Positions 27,938 to 36,937 of a stretch of DNA of 64,000 nucleotides are shown here, piece by piece. Made by a program: the position numbers and the translations under genes. Each line of letters starts with the position of its first letter. Positions within the stretch are counted from its first letter, which is position 1. The notes under the pieces are model-generated. The model did not search any database. It worked only from the letters and a program-made list of their open reading frames with translations, and was not told the origin of the DNA. This DNA is from Marinobacter guineae (lineage in GTDB: Bacteria > Pseudomonadota > Gammaproteobacteria > Pseudomonadales > Oleiphilaceae): NCBI RefSeq assembly GCF_002744735.1, contig NZ_KZ319341.1, positions 173,848 to 237,847 on the forward strand, given 5' to 3'.

Positions 27938-30568
27938 ATGTCAGCAGCTCAGACCGATCTTTCCAAGCACACACCAATGATGCAGCAATACCTGAAGATC
28001 AAGGGCCAGCACCCCAGTGAACTGGTGTTCTACCGTATGGGGGATTTCTACGAGCTCTTCTACGAAGACGCCAAGAAAGCAGCCGAGCTGATGGACATTA
28101 CCCTGACCGCCCGCGGCCAGTCAGGGGGCAATCCGATCCCCATGGCGGGCATCCCCTATCACTCGTCTGAAGGCTACATTGCCCGGCTGGTCCGGGCAGG
28201 TCAATCCATCGCCATCTGTGAGCAGATCGGCGACCCGGCTACCAGCAAGGGGCCGGTTGATCGCCAGGTGGTGCGGATAGTCACACCGGGCACACTGAGT
28301 GATGATGCCTACCTGGAAGACCGCCGAGACAACCTGCTGGTGGCCATCTATAACCACCGGGAACAGTTCGGCTTTGCCTCGCTGGATATTTCCAGCGGTC
28401 GTTTTACCGTCTCGGAACTGGAAAACCTGGAAGCGCTGCAGGGCGAGCTCCAACGGCTGCGACCAGCAGAGATCCTGATCAGCGAGGATTTTCCCTATCA
28501 GGAAGTGCTGGAAGGCTTCACCGGAATCCGTCGCCAGGGCCCCTGGCTGTTTGAACCCGATACCGCCCGCCGGGTGATTACCCAGCAACTTCAGGTCCGG
28601 GACCTGACCGGCTTTGGATGCGAGGATCTCGATCTCGCCGTATGTGCCGCTGGTTGTTTGCTGCAGTACGCCAGGGAAACCCAGCGCACCGCCCTGCCCC
28701 ACATTCGCAAGCTTACCCGCGAACGGCGGGATGAAGCCGTCATAATGGATGCCGCCAGTCGCCGTAACCTTGAGATCGACACCAACCTGATGGGCGGCCA
28801 TCAGTACACCCTGGCCTGGGTGATGGACCGCACGGCAACCTCCATGGGTGGGCGGGAACTCCGGCGCTGGCTGAACCGGCCGCTGCGGGAGGTAGACACC
28901 GTCCGCCAGCGCCAGCAGGCAGTCTCGGCACTGCTCGATGGGTTTCATTACGAGCCGGTGCACGATTTACTGAAAAAAGTGGGCGATATCGAACGGGTAC
29001 TGGCCCGGGTTGCGCTGCGCTCCGCCCGCCCGCGGGACCTGGCCCGCCTGCGAGATGCCTTTCAGGCCCTGCCGGATCTGCAGGAAACCCTGAAACCGGT
29101 GAACTCGCACCACATCGTCAAACTCGCTACCACCATCGGCGAATACCCGGAACTGGCGGATCTACTGGAACGGGCCATCATTGAAAACCCACCCGTGGTT
29201 ATTCGGGAAGGCGGCGTCATCCGGGAAGGGTTCGACGAGGAACTGGACGAACTGCGCAACATCAGCGAGAACGCCGGCCAATACCTGCTGGATGTCGAAA
29301 CCCGTGAACGCGAACGTACCGGAATCAGCACTCTGAAAGTGGGTTACAACCGGGTTCACGGCTATTACATTGAAATCAGCCGGGCCCAGTCCGGTCAGGC
29401 CCCGGTAGATTACATCCGCCGACAGACCCTGAAAAACGCCGAGCGTTTTATCACCCCGGAACTCAAAGAATTCGAAGATAAGGCCCTGAGCGCCAAAAGC
29501 CGTGCCCTGGCACGAGAGAAAGGGCTTTATGACAATGTTCTCGAAACAGTAGCCGGGGAGCTGGCGCCGCTGCAGGATGCCGCCCAGGCACTGGCAGAAC
29601 TGGATGTACTGAGCAACTTCGCGGAGCGGGCCACTTCGTTGCGCTTCTCGGCCCCGGAATTCAGTGAATCCACCGGCTTCGATATCGAGGAAGGCCGGCA
29701 TCCGGTGGTGGAGCAGTTGCTGGACGAACCCTTCGTGCCCAACGATCTGCTGATGGATGCCCAGCGGCGCATGCTGGTAATTACCGGCCCGAACATGGGC
29801 GGTAAGTCCACCTACATGCGCCAGGCCGCGCTGATTGCCCTGCTCGCCTATACCGGCAGTTTTGTACCCGCCAATCGTGCGGTGCTAGGCCCGGTGGACA
29901 GGATTTTCACCCGTATGGGGGCCTCGGACGATATCGCCGGTGGCCGATCCACCTTCATGGTGGAGATGACCGAAACCGCCAACATTCTTCACAATGCCAC
30001 CGAACACAGCCTGGTGTTGATGGATGAAGTGGGTCGCGGTACCAGCACCTTCGATGGCCTGTCACTGGCCTGGGCCACTGCCGAGCACCTGGCCCGGGAA
30101 ATCCGTTGCTACACCCTGTTTGCCACTCACTATTTCGAGCTCACGCAACTGGCGGATGAGCTGCAACACGCGGTGAACGTGCACCTGACAGCCACCGAGC
30201 ACGACGACAGCATCGTGTTCCTGCACAACGTTCACGATGGCCCGGCCAGCCAGAGTTACGGGCTCCAGGTGGCCAAGCTTGCCGGTGTGCCCCAGGATGT
30301 AATCCGCAACGCCAAGGCCCAGCTTTCTCATCTGGAAGGCAGCGCAACACCTGTGTCACCGGCAGGCGCCTCCAGCGATAAGCAGAGTGAATCGCCCCGT
30401 GGCAAGGTTACAAAGCAGGTCAGCGACCCCGTGTACCAGGGGGATATGTTTGCGAGCATCGAGCCAAGCGCAGTGGAAGAAGCCCTCATGGCGCTGGACC
30501 TGGATGGACTGAGTCCCCGCGACGCCATCAATCAGTTGTACGAGTTGAAGGAACTGATGAGGAAATAG
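27938..30568 (+). CDS. mutS: DNA mismatch repair protein MutS
   Basis: 876 residues from the ATG at 27938. The mismatch-reading Phe37-Tyr38-Glu39 (GDFYELF) is in place, Walker [10 protein letters not shown] is near residues 616-624, and the ATPase signature [16 protein letters not shown] follows. The C-terminal part (about 800-876) with [20 protein letters not shown] is the tetramer-forming tail; DMFASI is a possible beta-clamp contact. The ribosome site is weak. Followed by fdxA as in Pseudomonas, but the rpoS gene usually found next is absent from this window. Confidence 0.98.
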   Translation: MSAAQTDLSKHTPMMQQYLKIKGQHPSELVFYRMGDFYELFYEDAKKAAELMDITLTARGQSGGNPIPMAGIPYHSSEGYIARLVRAGQSIAICEQIGDPATSKGPVDRQVVRIVTPGTLSDDAYLEDRRDNLLVAIYNHREQFGFASLDISSGRFTVSELENLEALQGELQRLRPAEILISEDFPYQEVLEGFTGIRRQGPWLFEPDTARRVITQQLQVRDLTGFGCEDLDLAVCAAGCLLQYARETQRTALPHIRKLTRERRDEAVIMDAASRRNLEIDTNLMGGHQYTLAWVMDRTATSMGGRELRRWLNRPLREVDTVRQRQQAVSALLDGFHYEPVHDLLKKVGDIERVLARVALRSARPRDLARLRDAFQALPDLQETLKPVNSHHIVKLATTIGEYPELADLLERAIIENPPVVIREGGVIREGFDEELDELRNISENAGQYLLDVETRERERTGISTLKVGYNRVHGYYIEISRAQSGQAPVDYIRRQTLKNAERFITPELKEFEDKALSAKSRALAREKGLYDNVLETVAGELAPLQDAAQALAELDVLSNFAERATSLRFSAPEFSESTGFDIEEGRHPVVEQLLDEPFVPNDLLMDAQRRMLVITGPNMGGKSTYMRQAALIALLAYTGSFVPANRAVLGPVDRIFTRMGASDDIAGGRSTFMVEMTETANILHNATEHSLVLMDEVGRGTSTFDGLSLAWATAEHLAREIRCYTLFATHYFELTQLADELQHAVNVHLTATEHDDSIVFLHNVHDGPASQSYGLQVAKLAGVPQDVIRNAKAQLSHLEGSATPVSPAGASSDKQSESPRGKVTKQVSDPVYQGDMFASIEPSAVEEALMALDLDGLSPRDAINQLYELKELMRK

Positions 30569-30719
30569 CGGAAAATTGATCTGTGTAATAAGGTTATAGC
30601 AGCCGAACGCTTGCGGCTGTGCGGGTCGCTCCCTACAATATCGCGCACTAAAATATAACGGTGGCGCCATACCGGCGCTCCTGATGAGACTGACCGACCA
30701 CTGGACCAGGGATCTGACT

Positions 30720-31043
30720 ATGGCGTTTATCGTTACTGATAACTGCATCAAGTGTAAATACACGGACTGCGTGGAAGTCTGCCCGGTAGACTGCTTCTAC
30801 GAAGGCCCGAACTTTCTGGTAATCGACCCGGACGAATGTATCGACTGCGCCCTGTGCGAGCCTGAGTGCCCGGCCGAAGCCATCTTCTCGGAAGACGAGC
30901 TGCCTGCCGATCAGGTCCAGTTTGTGGAGCTGAATGCCGAGCTGGCCGCCAAATGGCCGAACATCACCGAGAAGAAAGACCCGCTGCCAGACGCCGAAGA
31001 GTGGGATGGCAAGCCGAACAAGCTCCAGTATCTGGAGAAGTGA
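30720..31043 (+). CDS. fdxA: Seven-iron ferredoxin (3Fe-4S/4Fe-4S)
   Basis: 107 residues, the exact usual length, from the ATG at 30720 with AGGG upstream. Cysteines in [17 protein letters not shown] and [12 protein letters not shown] match FdxA ferredoxins with one 3Fe-4S and one 4Fe-4S cluster; the C-terminal helix region is conserved. A cytosolic electron carrier. It follows mutS with a 150-base gap and ends at a strong bidirectional terminator. Confidence 0.96.
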   Translation: MAFIVTDNCIKCKYTDCVEVCPVDCFYEGPNFLVIDPDECIDCALCEPECPAEAIFSEDELPADQVQFVELNAELAAKWPNITEKKDPLPDAEEWDGKPNKLQYLEK

Positions 31044-31062
31044 TTTACCGGAACTGAATGCG

Positions 31063-31090
31063 AAAAAGGGAAGCCTCGGCTTCCCTTTTT
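31063..31090. terminator. Bidirectional terminator between fdxA and the LysE gene
   Basis: AAAAAGGGAAGCC (31063-31075) pairs with GGCTTCCCTTTTT (31078-31090); the tip CTCG forms the tetraloop. A- and T-runs on both sides let it serve the two convergent genes. Confidence 0.92.
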
Positions 31091-31107
31091 CTTTACATGC
31101 CCAGTGT

Positions 31108-31746
31108 TCAGGTACTTGCCAGTTTGGCCCCCATGGCCACAAAAAATCCGCCAGTAAGGCCATTCAGCACTCGCTTTAGCCGCGTATTCACGCCCAGGTT
31201 CCGGAAACTCACCACCATCCAGGCCAGGCCGCACTGCCAGAGCATCGCCAGCATGAAATGCACCCCTGCCAGCATCAGGGATTGCTGAAAGGCGTTACCG
31301 GCGGGGTTAACAAACTGTGGCAACAACGCCATGTAGAACAGCGCGGTTTTCGGATTCAGCACGTTGGATAACAAACCTTCCCGGAAGGAAGCCAGCATGG
31401 GGACATTCCGGCGGGCAACCGCCACGGTCCGGGCCGAAGGCTCCTCGCCCCGATTCAGAGCCTGACGCAGCGAGCCGAGACCCAACCACACCAGATAGCA
31501 GGCACCGGCCCACTTCAGCGCTGAAAATGCCCAGGCGGTTTCTACCAGCAGGAGGGAAATACCCAGGGCCGAGAGAGTCGCATGGATGAACAGGCCACTG
31601 CATATGCCAACGCTGGTCACGCAGCCATCTCTCAAGCCGCCGCGGCCGGTATTACGCATTACCAGAAGCGTATCAACACCCGGCGTAATGGTAAGCAGTG
31701 TGATGGCAATCAGATAGGCCCAGAATAGATCCGAGATCAAAACCAT
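31108..31746 (-). CDS. LysE/RhtB-family amino-acid exporter
   Basis: About 212 residues with six hydrophobic segments and the N-terminal family motif LLTITPGVDTLLVMRNTGRGG near residue 17. LysE/RhtB proteins pump amino acids or homoserine lactones out across the inner membrane; the substrate here is not predictable. Start choice is uncertain: the first ATG (31744-31746) lies almost on top of a GGGAGG site, whereas the TTG two codons on (31738-31740) has ideal spacing. Convergent with fdxA; 33 bases behind the unknown protein gene. Confidence 0.88.
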   Translation of the reverse strand: MVLISDLFWAYLIAITLLTITPGVDTLLVMRNTGRGGLRDGCVTSVGICSGLFIHATLSALGISLLLVETAWAFSALKWAGACYLVWLGLGSLRQALNRGEEPSARTVAVARRNVPMLASFREGLLSNVLNPKTALFYMALLPQFVNPAGNAFQQSLMLAGVHFMLAMLWQCGLAWMVVSFRNLGVNTRLKRVLNGLTGGFFVAMGAKLAST

Positions 31747-31779
31747 ACCTCCCAAAACGGTCCAGGGAGGCTGGAATAA

Positions 31780-32814
31780 TCAGGCCTCCTGCTGGAGAAT
31801 CTTGTGCGCAGCGGCAGACTTGTAGAAAGGCGTGAGCCGCCGGCGAATCAGGGCTTCAACATAGCCCTCTTCCCGTAAAACGTCTATAACCGGAATTGCG
31901 TAGGCATCAACTTCCGCCATCACCACTTCCCGGGTTACGCCCATGTCCCCGAGCAGGTCGGTGATCGGGCGCTCGCCGTACTTCACGAACAAGTGGGAAA
32001 CCACGGCCCTGGCACAGCCTTCAAAATACCCGGTCTTTCGGAACTGCAGCCAGAACTCATACCCGAGCACCACGAATTCCTGCAGTTCAACATCCCCCAG
32101 GCCTTCATGCAGCTCCGCAATCGTGCGATCCTCCAGCGAAACCCAGGCGGCCATCACGCTGTCCCGCAACTCATCATCAGACAGCGCCCGGTGCAGGAAC
32201 TGCTCACTTCGGCTGATCAGGCCCGGCAGGCTATCGGATAGCCAGACTTTGAGCCGCCGCTCGAAGGTTTCATCCAGGCCCGGCACGGCCCTGTTGGCCA
32301 TACGCTTGCCAAACTTCATCATCGAGCCAACACCCGGCACGGATTTCGTGATCAGGTTGTCCTCATACAGATAATTCACCAACCCGTGGTACACCAGATT
32401 GGATACCAATTCCTGATACACCGGATGAGCCATGATCTCACTGATCACCTGCTCCCGCTGACGCTTCAGTTCAAGCGCCTCTTCCAGGAAGCCCGTGGCC
32501 TGTTCACGGGTAATAATCTGGCCCAGGGTTGTCTTCGACTGCACCTCGGCATTGAGCACCTCAGTCGCCATTTCAGCCGCAAGCTCAGGGATCCCCGCGT
32601 CCAGCTCCATGTCCATCACAATGCGCTGGATAACCCCCATCACCTGTCCCTCCGAGGTAATTCGGCTCAGGGTTATCTCGCCGGCATAACTCCAGAGCTC
32701 ATTCAGTTCCTGCTCCAGGAATTTGCGCAGCCTGGCACCCTTCAACGATGCCAGTTCATGCTTCACATGCTGTTCCAGCAGCTGATTGGCGAGATCCGCT
32801 TTGCCTTTGGTCAT
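31780..32814 (-). CDS. Conserved protein of unknown function
   Basis: 344 residues from the ATG at 32812-32814. Mostly helical; no signal peptide, clear membrane span or nucleotide motif. A Gly/Val/Met-rich segment (SVPGVGSMMKFGKRMANRAVPGLDETFERR, about 155-185 in part) resembles an amphipathic linker. Related proteins occur in Marinobacter and Pseudomonas as unnamed proteins, by my recollection. It precedes the LysE gene on the same strand with a short gap containing a GGAGGC/GCCTCC hairpin. Function unknown. Confidence 0.75.
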   Translation of the reverse strand: MTKGKADLANQLLEQHVKHELASLKGARLRKFLEQELNELWSYAGEITLSRITSEGQVMGVIQRIVMDMELDAGIPELAAEMATEVLNAEVQSKTTLGQIITREQATGFLEEALELKRQREQVISEIMAHPVYQELVSNLVYHGLVNYLYEDNLITKSVPGVGSMMKFGKRMANRAVPGLDETFERRLKVWLSDSLPGLISRSEQFLHRALSDDELRDSVMAAWVSLEDRTIAELHEGLGDVELQEFVVLGYEFWLQFRKTGYFEGCARAVVSHLFVKYGERPITDLLGDMGVTREVVMAEVDAYAIPVIDVLREEGYVEALIRRRLTPFYKSAAAHKILQQEA

Positions 32815-32954
32815 GGCGTCAGTTGTCCTGTGGTTGAGATGAAACACAATGACAAGAGGCTAACATGAAGTCCGGGCCGACCGGTTCGCCAAAACTACAG
32901 GGAAAGGGCTGCGGCCGGGCCAGTCATGACCAGGTGCAGATGATAAACAAGTAA

Positions 32955-33905
32955 TTACTGGAAATCGTTGAAGCTGTGCGGTTCGGCGGCCAGGGCGAGA
33001 CAAAGGCTGCCGGGTCCAACATAGATACTGCTGGTTATCCCCATCTGGGACAGCAGCAATTCCACGCCATTGCTTTCACAGGCATCCCGCAGGCGATTGA
33101 GCCCGGGAAGGTCTTCGATTTCGGTCCAGGCCAGGCCACAAGAGAGGCTTACATAGGGCGTCAAGAGGCCGGCTTCGACCCTTGCCGCGGCGTAGTTCAT
33201 CACTTTTTCGACCGCCATATCGAAGCTGCGGGTCTTGGCTGCCGGCTGTCCCTCGGCGCCCTGCCCGAAAATCACCGGGGTAATGTTGAGCGCCTTGCCC
33301 AGGAAGGCCACCAGTGCCGATACGCTCTTGTCACCACGCCGCCTGGCCCGTTCACGAATGTAGTGAAGGTCCCGGGGAATCACGCAGGTATAAATCTTGT
33401 CTGTGAAGGTTTCCACCTCGTGGCGAAGAGCGTTCTTGGACATATTCTGGTTGATCAGCTTCAACGTATGCGCAGCCAATAACCCCTGGCCGGCAAAAAT
33501 CTGCTTGCTGTCAATCACCCGCATGTAGAACCTGCCATCCCGCCCCGCTGCTTCGCGGGCACGTTCGTAATGGGCCAGAACGCTATTCATGGCTTCGGTG
33601 GCATTCTGAAAAATCAGGCTGCGGCTTTTGGTCACCGTCTCACAGATAGCCACATCGAACTGAGTGACGATTTTCTCGATGAACAGGTCGTGGATCTGTT
33701 CGGCCGTAAATGCCCGGGTTTCCGCCTGGTGGCCCTTCTGCAGGAGACCGCTCTGGTAGAACTCCTGGGTCCGGACCGGGTCGTGTTCGTCAATGTAGGT
33801 CTGGCCGTCGATAACGGCAGTAACAGGAAGGATGAACAAATCGTGCTTGCGGCTAAATTCGTAGGGTAGATCACACGCAGAGTCGACAATCAAACCAACA
33901 CGCAT
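32955..33905 (-). CDS. DegV-family fatty-acid-binding protein
   Basis: 316 residues from the ATG at 33903-33905 (GGAG eight bases upstream). The start MRVGLIVDSACDLP and later domain are typical of DegV/FakB proteins, which hold a free fatty acid; in Firmicutes FakB presents it to the kinase FakA. No FakA-like kinase is visible here, so the partner is unknown. It follows the diiron-type hydrolase gene on the same strand with a 109-base gap. Confidence 0.88.
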   Translation of the reverse strand: MRVGLIVDSACDLPYEFSRKHDLFILPVTAVIDGQTYIDEHDPVRTQEFYQSGLLQKGHQAETRAFTAEQIHDLFIEKIVTQFDVAICETVTKSRSLIFQNATEAMNSVLAHYERAREAAGRDGRFYMRVIDSKQIFAGQGLLAAHTLKLINQNMSKNALRHEVETFTDKIYTCVIPRDLHYIRERARRRGDKSVSALVAFLGKALNITPVIFGQGAEGQPAAKTRSFDMAVEKVMNYAAARVEAGLLTPYVSLSCGLAWTEIEDLPGLNRLRDACESNGVELLLSQMGITSSIYVGPGSLCLALAAEPHSFNDFQ

Positions 33906-34014
33906 GGGGGCCTCCAGCTCCGGGCCACTCCTCGGCCGGAAGCGCCCTTCATTGTCGTTGTTTTTTATGCCGCCCAGTCTTACACAACCTGACCGGAATT
34001 TCAGCAATCCCGGC

Positions 34015-34848
34015 TTATCCGGCAGGAGATGCCAATTCCAGTTCCTTCAGGTTGCGCTCAAGTAGTTCCCGGTTGTCCTGCTGCCAGGGATGAAAACCCT
34101 CGCGGAAGTAGGCCAGGAATTCCGGCAGGCACTTTCGCAAAACCCCCGGCTTGCCCCAAAGGAAGTTGAAACCGCCTATCCAGGTGCGCAAGCTCCAGAG
34201 TTTGCCATCAGTCTTCAGCAGACTACAGGTGTTCAGAAAGGTGTACTTGAAGAAGTTCCAGGTAACGAACAAGAAGACAACTCGTCGCAGGCGCTCGTTA
34301 CCGACGCACGCCTGGTAAACATCAAAAGCGACGGATTTATGCTCGGTTTCCTCGATGGCATGCCAGCGCCACAGTTTCGCCATGGCCGGGGTCGCACCTT
34401 CCATCCATTCCGGATGGCTCAGGATGGCGTTCGCCAAAACGGCAGTGTAATGCTCCGCGCCACAGGTGCCTGCCAGTTGCCGGCTCGGCGGAAGTTTACC
34501 CACCCACGCCATATGTTTCTCAAAACGCCGGTCAATGGCATCGATATCGTAGCCCCGCGCCCTCAATGCCTCGTTGTAGTGCTTGTGCTCACGGCTGTGG
34601 AGCGCCTCCTGCCCGATAAAGCCACGAATCTCGGCCTTCAGCTTGGGATCGTCGATTTTGTCCCGGTACAGCCGCACCGCGTTGATGAACTGCTGCTCGC
34701 CATCGGGAAACTGGAGTGACAGGGCATTGAAGAAGGCCGTCCGGAAGGCATCGTTTCCGTGCCAGAGCGTTTTCAGATCTTCGCCGATATCAAAGCGAAG
34801 GTGCCTCGGCTCGACGGACACGCCCTCGGGAGTGGAGCTGATGGTCAT
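34015..34848 (-). CDS. Metal-dependent hydrolase family protein (PF10118 type)
   Basis: 277 residues with ferritin-like diiron ligand pairs: GQEALHSREH (about 78-87), CGAEHY (about 129-134) and AIEETEHKSVAF (about 168-179). Members are annotated as metal-dependent hydrolases but the repeated ExxH pattern suggests a diiron oxygenase-like core; activity unproven. A hydrophobic segment (VVFLFVTWNFFKYTFL) lies near residues 190-205. Start ATG has AGGAGG five bases upstream. Adjacent to DegV and an acyl-CoA ligase gene, so a lipid substrate is plausible. Confidence 0.85.
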   Translation of the reverse strand: MTISSTPEGVSVEPRHLRFDIGEDLKTLWHGNDAFRTAFFNALSLQFPDGEQQFINAVRLYRDKIDDPKLKAEIRGFIGQEALHSREHKHYNEALRARGYDIDAIDRRFEKHMAWVGKLPPSRQLAGTCGAEHYTAVLANAILSHPEWMEGATPAMAKLWRWHAIEETEHKSVAFDVYQACVGNERLRRVVFLFVTWNFFKYTFLNTCSLLKTDGKLWSLRTWIGGFNFLWGKPGVLRKCLPEFLAYFREGFHPWQQDNRELLERNLKELELASPAG

Positions 34849-35030
34849 GACTGCCTCCTTTTTTTAGTGTTGTTGTCAGTAATGAACAGCGAACAAAAAA
34901 TCATCAGTCCAGGCAGTTTAAACCTGAAAACAAGAACGAAGGAAGAGAGCCGAGAGAAAAATCGGACAAATTGTCACGAAATGACATCTTGTCAAAACCG
35001 AGCGAGGGACCGGCGCCGGACACCGGGAAT

Positions 35031-35056
35031 AAAAAAAGGAAGGCACGAGGCCTCCC
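35031..35056 (-). terminator. Terminator of the acyl-CoA ligase gene
   Basis: On the minus strand GGGAGGC (35050-35056), loop of five, GCCTTCC (35038-35044; one G-U pair), then seven T (35031-35037). It lies 100 bases after the ligase stop. Confidence 0.82.
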
Positions 35057-35073
35057 AAGGACACACAAGGGGT

Positions 35074-35106
35074 CCGAGCCTTCCGATGCAAAGCCGGAAG
35101 GCTCGG
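35074..35106 (-). repeat. 12-bp perfect inverted repeat after the acyl-CoA ligase gene
   Basis: CCGAGCCTTCCG (35074-35085) and CGGAAGGCTCGG (35095-35106) with a nine-base loop, 50 bases past the ligase stop and just before the T-tailed terminator. Probably part of a double-hairpin transcript end. Confidence 0.65.
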
Positions 35107-35155
35107 GTTTAGTGCTCTTCTGCGGCTTGTACGCCCGGCGCAGCCGGTCAGAGAG

Positions 35156-36784
35156 TCAGTCCAGTTCTTTGGCCTGGTCCCTCAGCACGAACTTCTGGAT
35201 CTTGCCCGTGGAAGTCTTGGGCAGCTCAGAGAAGACAATGGTTTTGGGCACCTTGAAGCGGGCCAGGTGCTCGCGGCAGAAGCTGATGATGTCTTCCTCG
35301 GTCACCTGTCCGGCTTCCGGCTTGAGGGTTACGAAAGCGCAGGGTGTTTCGCCCCACTTCTCGTCTGGCCGGGCGACCACGGCAGCTTCCAGAACGGCCG
35401 GGTGGCGGTACAGGGTATCCTCCACCTCGATGGTGGAAATGTTCTCGCCACCGGAGATGATGATGTCCTTGAGCCGGTCCTTGATCTCCATGTAGCCGTC
35501 TTCGTGCCACACCGCCAGATCACCGGTGTGGAACCAGCCACCACGGAACGCCTCTTCGGTCGCCTTCGGGTTCTTCAGGTAACCTTTCATCACGGTGTTG
35601 CCGCGCAGGAAGATTTCACCGATGGTCTTGCCGTCTTTGGGTACCGGCTCCATGCTGTTCGGGTCGCCAACCATGGTACCGGCCAGAGTATGGTAACGGA
35701 CGCCCTGGCGAGCCTTTTTCCGGGCACGGTCGTGCAGGGGCAGCTTGTCCCACTCGGTTTTCCAGGCGCAGACAGTCACCGGGCCGTAGACCTCGGTCAG
35801 ACCGTAAACGTGGGTCACCTGAATGCCCATCTCCTCGATGGCCCCGATCACCTGGGCGGGGGGCGCCGCGCCGGCAGTCATGGACTTCACTTCATGGTCG
35901 ATGCCGGCCTTTGCGGATTCCGGCACGTTCAGCAGCGCATTAAGTACGATCGGTGCCCCACACATGTGGGTGACCTGATGATCACGAATGAGCTGCAGGA
36001 TCTTCTCCGGATCAACGCGGCGGAGACACACGTGGATACCGGCCATGGCCGTGATGGTCCAGGGGAAACACCAGCCGTTGCAGTGGAACATCGGCAGGGT
36101 CCACAGATACACCGGGTGCATGTCCATCGACCAGACGGCCTGGTTGCCAATGGCGTTCAGGTAGGCGCCGCGATGGTGATAGACCACACCTTTCGGGTTG
36201 CCGGTAGTACCGGAGGTGTAGTTCAGGGAAATCGCATCCCACTCGTTCTCCGGGAAGCTCCACTGGAACGCCGGATCTCCTTCCTGCAAAAAGGCTTCGT
36301 AGTCGAGATCGCTGACCTGGACACCTTCCCCGTACTCGGGATCGTCGACATCGATCACCAGCGGCTTGGTATCCAGCCGGCTGACGGCATCCCTGATTAC
36401 TTCCCCGAATTCCCGGTCCGCAATTATTACCTTGGCTTCACCGTGTTCCAGCATGAAGGCAATGGCCTCCGCGTCCAGGCGGACATTCAGGGTATTGAGC
36501 ACCGCGCCGATCATGGGTACCCCGAAGTGGGATTCCACCATGGCCGGAATATTTGGCAGCATCACGGCAACGGTATCGCCGGGGCCAATACCACGGCCTT
36601 TCAGGGCAGAAGCCAGACGCCGGCAGCGATCATAGGTCTGCGCCCAGTTGTAGCGGATCGCCCCGTGAATGACCGAAGGATACTCCGGGTAAACAGTGGC
36701 GGTGCGTTCGATAAAATCGATCGGGGATTGAACGGCGTAGTTGGCATCGATGGGCGCAAGGCCCTGATCAAAAATCGAGGTCAT
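35156..36784 (-). CDS. Acyl-CoA ligase (AMP-forming, DmdB/AlkK-like)
   Basis: 542 residues. ANL-superfamily motifs: YTSGTTGNPKGVVYHHRG (P-loop), VYGLTEVYGP (A5), GWFHTGDLAVW and PKTSTGKIQK (A10, catalytic Lys). This group includes medium-chain ligases such as AlkK and 3-methylmercaptopropionate-CoA ligase DmdB, which are hard to separate by eye. It activates a carboxylic acid to its CoA ester using ATP. Divergent from the sensor-kinase/FixJ-type regulator pair with two operator-like repeats between, so it is a candidate target of that system. Confidence 0.9.
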   Translation of the reverse strand: MTSIFDQGLAPIDANYAVQSPIDFIERTATVYPEYPSVIHGAIRYNWAQTYDRCRRLASALKGRGIGPGDTVAVMLPNIPAMVESHFGVPMIGAVLNTLNVRLDAEAIAFMLEHGEAKVIIADREFGEVIRDAVSRLDTKPLVIDVDDPEYGEGVQVSDLDYEAFLQEGDPAFQWSFPENEWDAISLNYTSGTTGNPKGVVYHHRGAYLNAIGNQAVWSMDMHPVYLWTLPMFHCNGWCFPWTITAMAGIHVCLRRVDPEKILQLIRDHQVTHMCGAPIVLNALLNVPESAKAGIDHEVKSMTAGAAPPAQVIGAIEEMGIQVTHVYGLTEVYGPVTVCAWKTEWDKLPLHDRARKKARQGVRYHTLAGTMVGDPNSMEPVPKDGKTIGEIFLRGNTVMKGYLKNPKATEEAFRGGWFHTGDLAVWHEDGYMEIKDRLKDIIISGGENISTIEVEDTLYRHPAVLEAAVVARPDEKWGETPCAFVTLKPEAGQVTEEDIISFCREHLARFKVPKTIVFSELPKTSTGKIQKFVLRDQAKELD

Positions 36785-36876
36785 TGTGTGGTCCTCTTAA
36801 GCGCTGTTGTTCTTATGACGTATTCAGGAATATCGCTAAACTAGCTATACTTCGGGCTGGCCAAAATAGTATTTGA

Positions 36877-36890
36877 TAGTAGAATTACTA
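36877..36890. promoter_or_regulatory. Operator-like repeat, copy 1
   Basis: TAGTAGAATTACTA, a palindrome with five-base arms, agrees at 11 of 14 positions with the copy at 36911. Candidate binding site for the FixJ-type regulator encoded by the divergent pair. Confidence 0.5.
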
Positions 36891-36910
36891 GAAATTACAC
36901 CAACGTCTTA

Positions 36911-36924
36911 TAGTGGTAATACTA
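36911..36924. promoter_or_regulatory. Operator-like repeat, copy 2
   Basis: TAGTGGTAATACTA, with TAGT/ACTA arms, lies 34 bases (about three helical turns) from copy 1 and 14 bases before the sensor-kinase start codon, so binding here could autoregulate the kinase gene. Confidence 0.5.
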
Positions 36925-36937
36925 TATTCTTTAAGCC

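Larger units (their letters stand above)
34849..35155. other. 307-base intergenic region
   Basis: Holds the upstream region of the hydrolase gene and the 3' end of the acyl-CoA ligase unit. Seen: a GTTTAAAC palindrome (34916-34923), a GTCA-N5-TGAC inverted pair near 34974-34986, a minus-strand terminator (35031-35056) and a 12-bp inverted repeat (35074-35106). No ORF with a ribosome site was found. Confidence 0.7.

Noticed and set aside
28121..28963. 280-codon open frame opposite mutS
   Set aside because: Shadow of mutS; no start signals or domain.
30600..30619. CAGCCG/CGGCTG hairpin after mutS as terminator
   Set aside because: Six-base stem without T-run; insufficient.
34916..34923. GTTTAAAC palindrome as a PsrA/FadR-type fatty-acid operator
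   Set aside because: Only eight bases match and spacing of the PsrA consensus is not met; one chance copy in AT-rich DNA is expected.
35267..36844. 525-codon open frame opposite the acyl-CoA ligase
   Set aside because: Antisense shadow of a clear ANL enzyme; no family resemblance.
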